DNA of 10,645 bases, from assembly GCA_003024985.2 (NCBI GenBank), contig PXIH01S0024637.1. One strand, 5' to 3'. Positions 1 to 7,855 of this stretch are shown in pieces. A model generated the notes under the pieces. It searched no databases. It was not told where the DNA came from and saw only the letters and a program-made list of their open reading frames with translations. Source of the stretch: Euperipatoides rowelli. Lineage: Eukaryota > Onychophora > Udeonychophora > Euonychophora > Peripatopsidae. Made by a program: the position numbers and the translations under genes. The stretch's first letter is position 1; the number at the start of each line of letters is the position of its first letter.

Positions 1-417
1 ATTAATTGAAAGATATTTAATGAAAAACCAGCATTTTCTTAAAAAAAAATATGCAGGATGACCCAAATAAGGTCCACCCATAAACAGGTTGTTCACATGG
101 GCTTACAAATATTTAGGGCTATGAACTAATACTAATCATCTGAATTAAAAACTAGAAACAACATCAGAAAGTACATAAAAGTATGTTTCATTTCATGTCT
201 AACAATTATTCATGTTGAGATTTACTATTGAAACAATTGTTTTAACACTGAAATAAGATCATTTGACCTCTGAAAGGCAGGCTTTGCTTCTTTCAAGTTC
301 ACAACAATAAATGATTGATGATCAGAAACTTCCAGTAGATTTTCTACAATTATAGGTGACATGCAAATATAAAAATATGTTGTCCTCTTATGACTCAATT
401 AAGCATTTCTATGTTTT
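1..417. other. AT-rich non-coding stretch, nothing recognised
   Basis: No open frame of useful length, RNA gene or repeat structure was recognised here. The sequence is AT-rich with scattered A and T runs and stops in all frames. It ends in a T run that leads into the LINE-like tail beginning near 418. Confidence 0.6.
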
Positions 418-513
418 TTTTAGCAAAGGGCCTTATTTGTGGCCTAGGCCTTTGGTACCTACACATACCTTATAATAGCGTGTGGCATATTTAAATAAAT
501 AAATAAAAATTAA
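418..513 (+). repeat. LINE-like 3' tail with GGCC hairpin and ATAA tail
   Basis: An AAAGGGCC at 425-432 can pair with GGCCTTT at 447-453 to form a short hairpin with a 14-base loop. About 35 bases later the sequence runs into repeated AAAT/ATAA units (489-513). Short hairpins followed by a simple-repeat tail are common at the 3' ends of CR1/L2-like non-LTR retrotransposons, which supports an old 3'-end insertion on the plus strand. A similar hairpin occurs in opposite orientation at 6500-6533. No coding part is attached, so this would be a heavily 5'-truncated copy. The family is inferred from architecture only. Confidence 0.4.
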
Positions 514-572
514 GCATTTTATAATATACTGTAGGCTATATTGATTTTATCCCAATTATTCAACAACTTCCG

Positions 573-598
573 TTTTTTCTTCTTCTTCTTCCTCCTTT
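573..598 (+). repeat. Polypyrimidine (TTC)n-type tract
   Basis: A run of almost pure pyrimidines made of TTC and TCC units. No AG acceptor follows closely enough to make it a convincing splice site, so it is listed as low-complexity sequence. Confidence 0.6.
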
Positions 599-675
599 AA
601 AACAATGACAAATTTCTGATTTATACATTTATTTGCTAACTATAAAATTGAGTTGTAATAAAGTTTGAGATTATT

Positions 676-742
676 GACCGTGTTACACGCTTAAGTTAAG
701 CTGACGCCGAATTTCATTACAATGGCGGCAGACAAATTCACG
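676..742 (+). other. CpG-containing patch with well-placed ATG, possible first exon
   Basis: In an otherwise CpG-poor region this patch holds several CpGs and a perfect 13-base palindrome at 689-701. The ATG at 722-724 has A at -3 and G at +4, a good eukaryotic initiation context. It opens MAADKFT and then hits TAA at 743. A GTAAAA at 742-747 could be a 5' splice donor, which would make 722-741 the coding part of a first exon of 20 bases ending in phase 2. The donor is not strong and there is no identifiable core promoter. It could equally be a chance ATG in intergenic DNA. Confidence 0.2.
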
Positions 743-747
743 TAAAA

Positions 748-1180
748 TTTTCCAAAATTAATTACTACTTCAATTAAGTTACAGATTATTATGAGTTTTT
801 TTTCTTTCTTTGAAGGAATAAACTGAGAGATTAATAATTTAAAAAAATTTAATAACAATAATTTTTTTAAAATCTCCATTAATTATAATCTTAGATAATA
901 GAGGAAATCATATTCTTAAAAACATACATATAAAAACTCGTCTACCTCTAATAGTTGATGATTCAAAAGTTAATATAATGTATGATTTAATCAATGTTCG
1001 TGTCTGTGTTGTAATAATATGTTCTTCACCTGAGATGGTGTATGATGTCAGATATAATTATTTACTGTATGGAAACTCAGTCTACTGAAAAAAAAAATGT
1101 TTGACAGTAATCTTTCCTTATTAACGGGAATGAAATCACAGCGTATCGTTTGACATTTATCGAATTTTATATGCTAATTT
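748..1180. other. AT-rich non-coding stretch
   Basis: Very AT-rich sequence with homopolymer runs. The 62-codon minus-strand frame here (691-879) is lysine, leucine and asparagine-rich, as expected from translating T-rich DNA, and shows no domain. Nothing else was recognised. Confidence 0.6.
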
Positions 1181-1184
1181 ACAA

Positions 1185-1248
1185 TTCAATCATTAAATAG
1201 GTTCCGATTTTAAAAAGGTCTCGGAATCTATTTAATGAATAAATTGAA
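1185..1248. repeat. Near-perfect hairpin, 17-bp stem, 13-base loop
   Basis: Positions 1191-1207 pair with 1221-1237 over 17 positions: 16 Watson-Crick pairs and one G-T wobble (1201 with 1227). The loop is 1208-1220. After a 5-base bulge (1238-1242) on the right arm, TTCAAT at 1185-1190 pairs with ATTGAA at 1243-1248, giving 23 pairs in all. The stem is AT-rich with a TTCCGA/TCGGAA segment next to the loop. It could be the core of a palindromic mobile element, a structured RNA or a pre-miRNA-like fold. I cannot choose between these from sequence alone. Confidence 0.6.
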
Positions 1249-1463
1249 AATTATCTCTAACTGTATTTAATAAGATTTTATTTGTCATACAACTTTGACT
1301 TATAATCAATGATCTTAAAAATCTTTGTAATGTTCTTTTGTTTTTCTTATTGTGTACAATAAGATAACAATTTTTTTAATTCCTTTTAATTGTCTCATAA
1401 AAAAATCAAATTAATAAGGCCTCACGGCATACTAGGATGTTCACGGCCATATAAGTTATACAG

Positions 1464-1560
1464 CAGGGGCTGGCAACCTTTTCACTAAGAAGGGTACCCC
1501 GAATGACTGGTTTATGACAAAGGTCACCTTACTTTAATTTTGTTTAATGGGGGAGTTGGA
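1464..1560 (+). mobile_element. hAT-like transposon terminal sequence (one end only)
   Basis: CAGGGGCTGGCAACCTTTT at 1464-1482 closely resembles the terminal inverted repeats of hAT-superfamily DNA transposons, many of which begin CAGGGGT(C/G)GGCAACC. The eight bases before it (1456-1463) would be the candidate target-site duplication. I found no matching inverted end (AAGGTTGCC...CCCCTG) elsewhere in the window, so this is either one end of a truncated element or a chance match. The right boundary given is arbitrary, and no transposase-like frame is present. Confidence 0.4.
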
Positions 1561-1742
1561 AGCTTAAGGTAAATCCAATACATATTTATTATAAATAAAT
1601 TTCTTAATGCAAAATTCTACCTACAAACTTAATATTTTTTAAAAAAAATCATTAATGGGGTATGAACTATGAAAATTTGGCTTCTCCTTTTTTCGGAGTC
1701 ATCTCAAAGATGTTAGCCTCAATCACCACAAAAGCCCTTCAT

Positions 1743-2815
1743 TCAAATCCAATCTATCCACATTCCCTCTTCATCTCCCATACTCTCAACAACATCTTCA
1801 CCCACCCCATCCATTCTCCTCCTCCCTAAAAACCTAACCACTTGACCAATCATTTTATCCCCCACCAATTCCTCTTCTTTATCCACATTCTCAATTATTT
1901 TCTTTCTCTCCAAACTAAGCCCCTCACATTCTAATATTATATGCTTCATATCTTCTTCCTCCTTCACACATAGTCTACATAATGTTCCTTCCTCACCCCC
2001 AAATTTCTTTTTCCTAACTCCAGTTCCTAACTACCTGCCCTTGCCTGAAATAATAACATACTTCCCCTATAATTGTCATATAGCTTCCCCTCTATTTATT
2101 TCTGTTTCTTTCTTTAATACTCCTTTCCATCTCCTCTCTCCNTCCTTTCTAACTATTTCACCTATCCATTTTCCCCAGTTTTTATAATCCATTCCTTCTG
2201 TAACCAATTTCATTTCTCCCTCCCATAACCCCAAATAAATACTTATAGTACTCTTATCTATTTCCTTTGCCATCTTTACAACCCTTTTTAACCACTTTGA
2301 CTTTGTTGCTCTCATATAACCATCTCTAAAAACCCACTTACATACTCTCTTCTCTCCCATCAATTGCATTCTTTCATATCTCTTTAACTTAGCACTCTTC
2401 TCTCTATTTTCAAACTTACTTCATCCCACATCACCCTGTATAGCCTCTACTGCTGTATATGTATTTCCACCCAATGCATATCTACCCATCTCCCTTTGTA
2501 ATCTCTCTATTTCCTTTCTCACTTCTCCTGACATAACTAATACATCGTTTCCATGCATAACCCCAGGGACTGCTATACTCCCACAAAATTCTAATTACTT
2601 CATATCTACTATAACTTATACATGCCACTCTTTTAATAAAACCCTTGTTTCTCCTGATCTTCCTCATTAACTTTTTCTCCCATTCCTTTAAATAATCTTT
2701 CTTAGTATTCATCCCTATTCCCAAATATTCATATTGATTTACCTCTTCCATGATTTCTTGCCAAATTCCATATCCCATTTTCTCTCCCATTTATCCTTAA
2801 ATAGTTCATAGCTCT
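1743..2815 (-). pseudogene. LINE ORF2 C-terminal relic with CCHC knuckle
   Basis: On the minus strand this reads as the C-terminal third of a non-LTR retrotransposon polyprotein. From upstream to downstream: a Y-E-Y-L-G-I motif near 2720, matching the conserved YLG block after the reverse transcriptase palm; a thumb-like segment with a motif of the form R-x-A-L-G near 2480; basic helical sequence at 2369-2079; and a terminal zinc knuckle C-x2-C-x8-H-x4-C at 1979-1926. That order is typical of LINE ORF2 ends. The frame shifts once near 2575. A TGA at 2423-2421 sits where related proteins usually have Trp, and more stops occur near 2078, 2069 and 2031. The palm domain with its catalytic (F/Y)xDD box is missing, so the copy is dead. 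One ambiguous base lies within it. The clade cannot be assigned, and the upstream edge near 2815 is where homology fades. Confidence 0.85.
1926..1979 (-). other. CCHC zinc-knuckle motif of the minus-strand LINE relic
   Basis: The translation reads CRLCVKEEEDMKHIILEC, a C-x2-C-x8-H-x4-C pattern followed by a leucine-rich segment and an arginine. This is the standard layout of the C-terminal nucleic-acid-binding knuckle in many LINE ORF2 proteins. All four metal-binding residues are intact although the rest of the ORF is broken. Confidence 0.8.
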
Positions 2816-2819
2816 AGGT

Positions 2820-3140
2820 TTACTTTTTTAAAAGTTATGTTTCGCTTGAGCGCTTTAAGGAATAAAATTTCTATGTAAATTATAAATTATTTTACAAAAT
2901 TAGTAGTGATCACTTTAAACATGCTTAGCCGGCACTACATTGCTCTGATATACAGTAATAGATAATAAAAATAGGGGAGGGGGGATTCTAGAACAACATC
3001 CTTCTGGTTTGCATTATGGAAATTTTTGTTTTATTGGATAGGTTTGAACTCGTTTTTTTTTTAAATGAAATTTACACTTTTTACTAAATTAGAAGATTAC
3101 AGAATTAATATAATTTCAGAAGAGAAAAAATGGAAATGAA
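2820..3140. other. Non-coding stretch between the two LINE relics
   Basis: AT-rich sequence without a recognisable frame. It contains a G-rich patch (GGGGAGGGGGG near 2975-2986) and several A/T homopolymers. No repeat family was recognised. Confidence 0.5.
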
Positions 3141-3146
3141 TTTAGG

Positions 3147-3180
3147 CATAATGCACATTCCAGGTTATTTGTGCATTATG
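3147..3180. repeat. Perfect 11-bp inverted repeat, 12-base loop
   Basis: CATAATGCACA at 3147-3157 is exactly complementary to TGTGCATTATG at 3170-3180. A related TTTGCATTATGG lies about 150 bases upstream (near 3008-3019). The structure could form a small hairpin, but its role is unknown. Confidence 0.6.
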
Positions 3181-3384
3181 AACAGTGTGTTCAATCCAAA
3201 GAGAAAGGAAACACATCAAATCGGAGGCAAGGGAAATCAGTTTTCCAATACTTAGCCAAATGAATTTTCAAATAAGGAAGATAAGTTACTGTACTTAAAA
3301 TGTTTTCAAAGATTGCTACACATCTTATTTTCCATACTCCAAAGAGGTGAATAATAATAATCTGGTGATATACTTATTGCCGAA

Positions 3385-3406
3385 TTGCACAAGCATAACT
3401 GTGCAA
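3385..3406. repeat. 7-bp inverted repeat TTGCACA/TGTGCAA
   Basis: TTGCACA at 3385-3391 and TGTGCAA at 3400-3406 are perfect inverted copies with an 8-base loop. The stem shares the TGCACA/TGTGCA core with the hairpin at 3147-3180. It lies just before the first recognisable reverse-transcriptase-like codons of the plus-strand LINE relic. Confidence 0.4.
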
Positions 3407-4230
3407 AAATCGTGGAGGAATTGATACTTAATGGTATGACTATCTATCTGAAGATCGATTGTCTTTTTCTCCTGTCTATCAACATTTCAACTTTGTTATC
3501 GATGCTGATGAGTTAAAATAGATAAGTGTAATGAAAAGTCATTCATTAGTCCAGATGGTTTATCTATTGGTGTTTCAGAAGGTTCTCACATATTTTTTTT
3601 CCAATGCTATTGAAATTATTTAATAGGCTTCTAAATACTTTATACTTTAAAGTTGGTAACTTTCAAGCAAATTTCAAGAATGAAAAGACTGTTAAAACTG
3701 AACCTTTACCTATTTCTCAATTACATCTATTAGTATTTTGAATTTAGATGCAAAGCTATTTTCCAAAATTTTGTATACAAGAGTTCAGGAAATATTAGAT
3801 CTTCTTTTAGTGAGGCACAATATGGCTTCCCTGGGAGATCTATACATTCTGTGATGTCATTGTTTCTTTTATCTATTTCACTTATTGGTAATAGTAAGAG
3901 GTTATACAAAGATTGTGCAATTTTGTTTTGTGATTTTAAGTTTGTTTTCAGACAATGTCTCATCGTTATTTGATTGACTGACTTATTACTTAATTTGGGA
4001 ATTCTAATATTACTTATGTGCTTCTAAATTATTTGATTAACAAAGTTCTTATTCCTAAGATTGGGAAATCTACATTTAAGCTTATCAGCATGAATGTTAG
4101 CCTCTCACAGAGATCTGTATTGTCCTCTATTATTTTTTTTTTTTATGATGATCCATTGTTTAGGAAAATTCATTCCCTTGACTTGGGAGTTAACTTAGTT
4201 GGTTTGGGAATCTATAACGATGTTATAGCA

Positions 4231-4245
4231 TATATTGATGATTTC
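4231..4245 (+). other. YIDDF catalytic box of the reverse transcriptase relic
   Basis: The codons read Y-I-D-D-F within an AYIDDFIVV context. The paired aspartates are the metal-binding residues of the palm. LINEs usually have (F/Y)-A-D-D, so the Ile is an atypical replacement and probably post-insertion decay. A second near-match, I-Y-N-D, lies about 15 bases upstream and is the alternative alignment. Confidence 0.6.
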
Positions 4246-5081
4246 ATAGTTGTTATAAATAAAAAAATCAACTTGGGAGGTTATTGACATAATTGATCAA
4301 TTCAGTATTGAGACAGGTACAACTTTAAATAAGCAAACATCTGTTGTGTATGAATCAATTAATCAGATAACATTACAAGGCTTGGGTCTTGAACCTATTC
4401 TGAAATTTCTGGGAATACCAACACCTTTTGTTGGTAGAGGCGCTTTAGAGAAATTTCTGATAAGCTATTTTTATCTATAAGTTCAATTTATGATCAGTTA
4501 AAATACAGAGTATTGTCAATATTTAAGTATTATATGTCTCATTTCCTTTTCTTAAAAGGTTTTACAAAGAAATTTATTGTACTTACCAATAGATTCATAT
4601 GGAATAAAAGGGCACCAATTGCTAATAGTGTTGCTTTACTTCCGGTTAACATGGGTTGTATGGGTTTATTTGATTTAAGGAAGAAAAACATAGTAAATCT
4701 ATTTAATAGAGCCATTTATTTTCTTAATTTGGCAATTCAAAGAAAGTGGAAGTTGGAAGTCCATCCTTCAGACACTCCCCCACCAGGTGCTCGGCTTAAT
4801 AATCAACCCCAAGCGATTTTGTTGTTGTTGGTTAGGAATTTGTCATTATATTTTGCATTAGCTGTCTACTTTGATGTTTTTTATTCTTATTTTGTAGTAA
4901 CTGATAAGTTGACTTATAAGATGCATTCAATGCTTTCTAATGGTGTATATGTCAAAAATTTCTAAGTTTGGGGTATGGAAACGAGGTTGCAAATTGTTAA
5001 CTTTCTTCTTAAAGTATATTTGGGGTTCTTCCGACTTCTGATTTTCTTGTTTCAAAATATAAATTTCCATTTTCTGACTTG

Positions 5082-5132
5082 TGTAGATTTTGTATGTTAT
5101 CTGAAACTACTGAACATATTTTATTTCATTGT
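5082..5132 (+). other. CCHC zinc-knuckle motif of the plus-strand LINE relic
   Basis: The translation CRFCMLSETTEHILFHC gives C-x2-C-x7-H-x4-C with all four ligands kept, followed by aromatic and basic residues and an RQW. The E-T-x-E-H spacing is characteristic of L1/Tx1-like ORF2 C-termini. It is in a different frame from the preceding open stretch at 4513-4965, so a frameshift lies between 4965 and 5079. Confidence 0.8.
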
Positions 5133-5454
5133 GCTTATTTAAATGAAATTAGGCAATGGTTTACTACTCATTCTAATGTAAAAGTCATCCTTAACACTAT
5201 TCCTTACTTTTTTTAATTTCCTGTGCTTCAGAAAGGTAAGTTTATTGTTATTCTTATTTTATATTTATCCATTTGGAAAATGAGATGTGATTACATTTTT
5301 CTGGAAAAGTGCATGTACCAATGGCTTTTGTAAAGGTGCAATTGTTTAGGGAATATACTCATGATATTAAGTACGGTACTATACTGCTTTTGATTTTTAT
5401 AATAAGTGGAACCAGGCTTTGTCTGATAAACATATTTGTGATATTGTAATGTGA

Positions 5455-5545
5455 CATGGGTGTGGAGCAATGGTGAGTAGAAGTTATGTAATTGTTTTTT
5501 TTTATTTCGTTAATAAAATTTTGTCATGTTTTTGTTCATGAGGAA
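5455..5545 (+). repeat. 3' untranslated tail of the L1/Tx1-like relic
   Basis: After the TGA at 5454 comes a short T-rich segment and an AATAAA at 5512-5517, suitable as the element's poly(A) signal. A short A run follows near 5545. No target-site duplication could be matched, because the 5' boundary near 3440 is blurred. Confidence 0.45.
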
Positions 5546-5850
5546 AAAATATAAAGTATTAATCAGTTTATATCTGGTTGGAAGGCATTTATAGATAATT
5601 TTAATCCAAAAGTTAGATTAGGCAGTGTATAAGTGTTAGCAAGGAACTTGAGAATAGTATGAAGGCAATTAGTGGAGGGTTGTAGAAATTTTTATTATAT
5701 TCAGTAAGCAGTCTGGATTGGCTTATATCTGAAGAAAGGTGAGATTAGCTTTTTAGGGAGATTATCCATAAAGTCAAGTCTATGAGTAAATGCTTTCCAA
5801 AAATAGAAAGAGTCCGAATTCATTTAGGCATGAGGGAGGGGGGGGGGGCA
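5546..5850. other. Spacer between LINE relics, includes an 11-G run
   Basis: No recognisable protein frame. It ends in a G-rich patch (GGG, A, then eleven G at 5838-5848). The short plus-strand frame through 5790-5972 reads through this G run as a glycine tract and is probably real only where it overlaps the endonuclease-like fragment. Confidence 0.4.
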
Positions 5851-5854
5851 GAAG

Positions 5855-6065
5855 GTGGAAGTTCCATGCTAATGTTCAGGCTTTGATCCTAGTGATGATG
5901 TTAGCATCGATGACTTTAATGCACAGGTGGAGATCAATGAGATTAAGGCCTACCTTATTAAAGTTCAGATAGAACTTTTGTTTGTTAATTAAACAAAGCT
6001 TAATGTTCCTAATTATTTTAGAGATCAGAGAGTTTATCATATTTATCCATTTTTTGGTACCTATA
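5855..6065 (+). pseudogene. Possible APE-type LINE endonuclease N-terminal fragment
   Basis: One frame gives FHANVQAL, resembling the N-V-R-S-L start of the endonuclease/exonuclease/phosphatase fold used by LINEs. After a frame change the sequence reads INEIKAYLIKVQIELLFVN, a stop, then TKLN. Intact relatives have a pattern like L-x-x-L-K-A-Y-L...D-I-L-x-x-N-E-T-K-L. The stop at 5990-5992 therefore falls where the metal-binding Glu is expected (TAA where GAA would be usual). A YFRDQRVYHIYPF segment follows, as in the next helix-strand unit. Homology fades near 6065. It is downstream of, and in the same orientation as, the L1/Tx1-like relic, but a 5' domain after a 3' end implies a separate insertion. 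The identification rests on motif resemblance only. Confidence 0.45.
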
Positions 6066-6073
6066 TGTAATCT

Positions 6074-6204
6074 GATATAACCTATAATGGTATATGATAT
6101 CATCCACAATGCTATGTAAAACTACCTGTAATGTTTAAGGTAAAGACTTAGAATGTTTTCCCCTTGCTTAAAATTTAGCATGGAAAGTCAAGGACTTAGA
6201 GTAG
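6074..6204 (+). repeat. Direct repeat, copy 1
   Basis: This segment matches 6779-6901 in the same orientation. The best part is the 66 bases at 6139-6204, roughly three-quarters to four-fifths identical by eye, with shared words TAAAGACTT, TAAAATTT and AGGACTT. The left part (ATAACC, then ATAATG) matches more loosely with small gaps. Its identity is unknown. Confidence 0.55.
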
Positions 6205-6227
6205 ATTATTCTTTAGTTTAAAAAATT

Positions 6228-6333
6228 TGTGTGTATGGATGGGCACATGGATGGATGGTTGTGTGCATATCAATGGGTATGTGTATGGATGATCATAAAA
6301 TGTCTGTTTTTGTGCGTGTTTGTGAGAGTGTGA
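6228..6333 (+). repeat. Degenerate TGTG/ATGGATGG low-complexity tract
   Basis: Interrupted GTGTATGG, ATGGATGGATGG and TGTGTGC units followed by TGTGCGTGTTTGTGAGAGTGTG. It looks like a decayed microsatellite. Confidence 0.65.
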
Positions 6334-6349
6334 CATTATCAACCGCTCC

Positions 6350-6540
6350 TAGAAATATGACTCATTAACTTGTGTTAAAACAAGCTTATTATTACGTTTA
6401 TTTCCATGTAACACAATACAAATATATCAAACAGTATAATACAATACAGAAATAAAATTTAGTTGTTGCTGTGTTTCTACAATTGATGCAACAAGTGCTA
6501 AAAGGCCATAGCCCCAAAGGATGTTGGCCTTTTTTACAGT
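6350..6540 (-). repeat. LINE-like 3' tail with GGCC hairpin, minus strand
   Basis: AAAAGGCCA at 6500-6508 and TGGCCTTTT at 6525-6533 form a perfect 9-bp stem with a 16-base loop. Reading the minus strand onward, an AATAAA signal (complement of 6397-6402) follows about 100 bases later. A GGCC stem-loop plus poly(A) signal suggests the 3' untranslated end of a retroelement inserted on the minus strand. It resembles the plus-strand structure at 418-513. No coding sequence is attached. Confidence 0.4.
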
Positions 6541-6778
6541 AATTCCAAATTATAAAAGATTAGAAAAAGTAACATAATAATAAATAAAAATATAGTTGAT
6601 CGCAGACATAAATACCACATCATAATTCCNCATCGCAACAACAGAGTAAAAGAAAACAGTCCAGATCAAAACAATTTAACATAATTAAAAACCTTGTTAC
6701 TAAGCACATAATCCAGGTGATATCCATATACCAAAAACATACATCAATCTGTCATCAAGAGCAGAATACAAAAGTTAA
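6541..6778. other. AT-rich non-coding sequence
   Basis: No recognisable frame or repeat. It is A-rich on the plus strand and contains one ambiguous base near 6630. Confidence 0.5.
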
Positions 6779-6901
6779 GGATAACCATAATGTATTGCAT
6801 AACTTCCTATGATGTTGTATTAGGTTTGTGTATTGAGATAAAGACTTCGAATATTTTTATGCTTCTAAAATTTTGTTTGGGGAGTTTAGGACTTTGAGTA
6901 G
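6779..6901 (+). repeat. Direct repeat, copy 2
   Basis: This is the partner of 6074-6204. The core 6837-6901 aligns with 6139-6204 with one gap and about eleven or more mismatches. The two copies bracket the TGTG tract and the minus-strand LINE-like tail, so they could be two remnants of one repeat family or one repeat split by later insertions. Confidence 0.55.
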
Positions 6902-7818
6902 TTGCCATAAAAATCTATGGAAGGTTAGAGGGTTAATTTCAATTTAAGAAATAATGATCTAATTATTTTACGAACCACGTTTGCTGGATGCTCATTTCCT
7001 TTTGACAATGTAATATTTTTCTACAAGAAATAAAATAATTTTATTTGATGCATATGATATTATATATACAATGTTTACTAAACATATTAAAATAGTAATA
7101 CTGACTCTTTCATTATAGGCAAAAACCTACTTTATAGTGTGGTTGCATTAGTAAGTTGCCTTAGACGGCAATAACAAGATAAGTTTGTATTATTAAAAAC
7201 AATCTCTATAAAAATCTATTACATCGTTTAAATGTTTAAAGGTACCTTTACATTAAAAAACCTGCATTAAAAACACTGCAAAATATTAAAGTTCTATCAC
7301 TGTAATATCATAAATATAAGAAGTGAAAGAATTTTCAAATGCTTTTATCTCAAAACTTGTTATTGCTGAGAGCCATTCTGTTAAAATATTGTTTTTTTGC
7401 AATAATATTAGAAACAATCCAAATTATAATATATGAATTTAAGGGTTTAACATAATTTATAGCCTAAATCTGAGCTTTTAACCTACCTATTATAGATTAT
7501 TGTTCTATCCTAGTCGGAATTAAAAATAAAAGATATGAATATAAGAAAAATGACTAATATTAATGGATATTGGTATTTGCCTTTTCAAATCAGATTGCAA
7601 AATCTTCAGTTGCTATTGCATCTTTACAATGTTATACTGTATAATTAAATGATTTGGTTTTCATGTTCAGGGAGATTATAAAGAACAAGAGTAATAATGA
7701 AGTGCATTGGGAGTAAATCAAGAAAACATAATGCCTTATTAAAAGATCCAGAGTAATGAATAGATTGATTCATATAAGTGTTAATTTTTGGAATAACTTG
7801 CCTGTCAGTATTTAAAAA
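6902..7818. other. AT-rich non-coding stretch
   Basis: No coding signal, RNA gene or repeat family was recognised. The only notable point is a closely spaced acceptor/donor pair around 7119-7150, described as a separate finding. Confidence 0.5.
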
Positions 7819-7829
7819 GGAACTTAGTG

Positions 7830-7855
7830 AGATTCCGTTATTTGCCCACCAACAT
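7830..7855 (+). repeat. Left terminal inverted repeat of the candidate MITE
   Basis: It pairs with 8040-8065 (23 of 26), with mismatches at positions 8, 13 and 24 of the repeat. Confidence 0.6.

Larger units (their letters stand above)
3440..5454 (+). pseudogene. L1/Tx1-like LINE ORF2 relic (reverse transcriptase to C-terminus)
   Basis: A decayed ORF2 can be followed in shifting frames. In order: a segment ending PDGL near 3550-3563, the usual entry to the RT domain (SPGPDG in relatives); ISILNLDAKLFSKIL at 3729-3773, matching the RPISLLN.D.K...K.L block; QYGFPGRSIH at 3819-3848; an FCDFK-x-VF block near 3928-3953; a degenerate S-Q-R-S-V-L-S segment near 4107, matching GVRQGSPLSP; YIDDF at 4231-4245, the catalytic Y/F-x-DD box; KFLGI near 4406; NRFIWNKRAPI followed by GLFDL within 4585-4680, typical of the L1/Tx1 group; a C-x2-C-x7-H-x4-C knuckle at 5082-5132; a YLSIWKMR segment near 5262-5285; and an F-x3-W ending before TGA at 5452-5454. 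At least five frame changes plus in-frame stops make it inactive. The N-terminal endonuclease is absent, as expected of 5' truncation during target-primed reverse transcription. Confidence 0.85.

Noticed and set aside
691-879. Minus-strand open frame of 62 codons
   Set aside because: Lys/Leu/Asn-rich product of T-rich DNA with no domain, signal or splice context.
3147-3406. CRISPR array or tandem repeat array
   Set aside because: Only two short hairpins with unequal spacing. No regular repeats and spacers occur anywhere in the window.
3730-3963. Minus-strand open frame of 77 codons
   Set aside because: It lies antisense to the RT blocks of the plus-strand LINE relic, which explain the sequence better.
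5876-6109. Minus-strand open frame of 77 codons
   Set aside because: Antisense to the endonuclease-like fragment, with no motif of its own.
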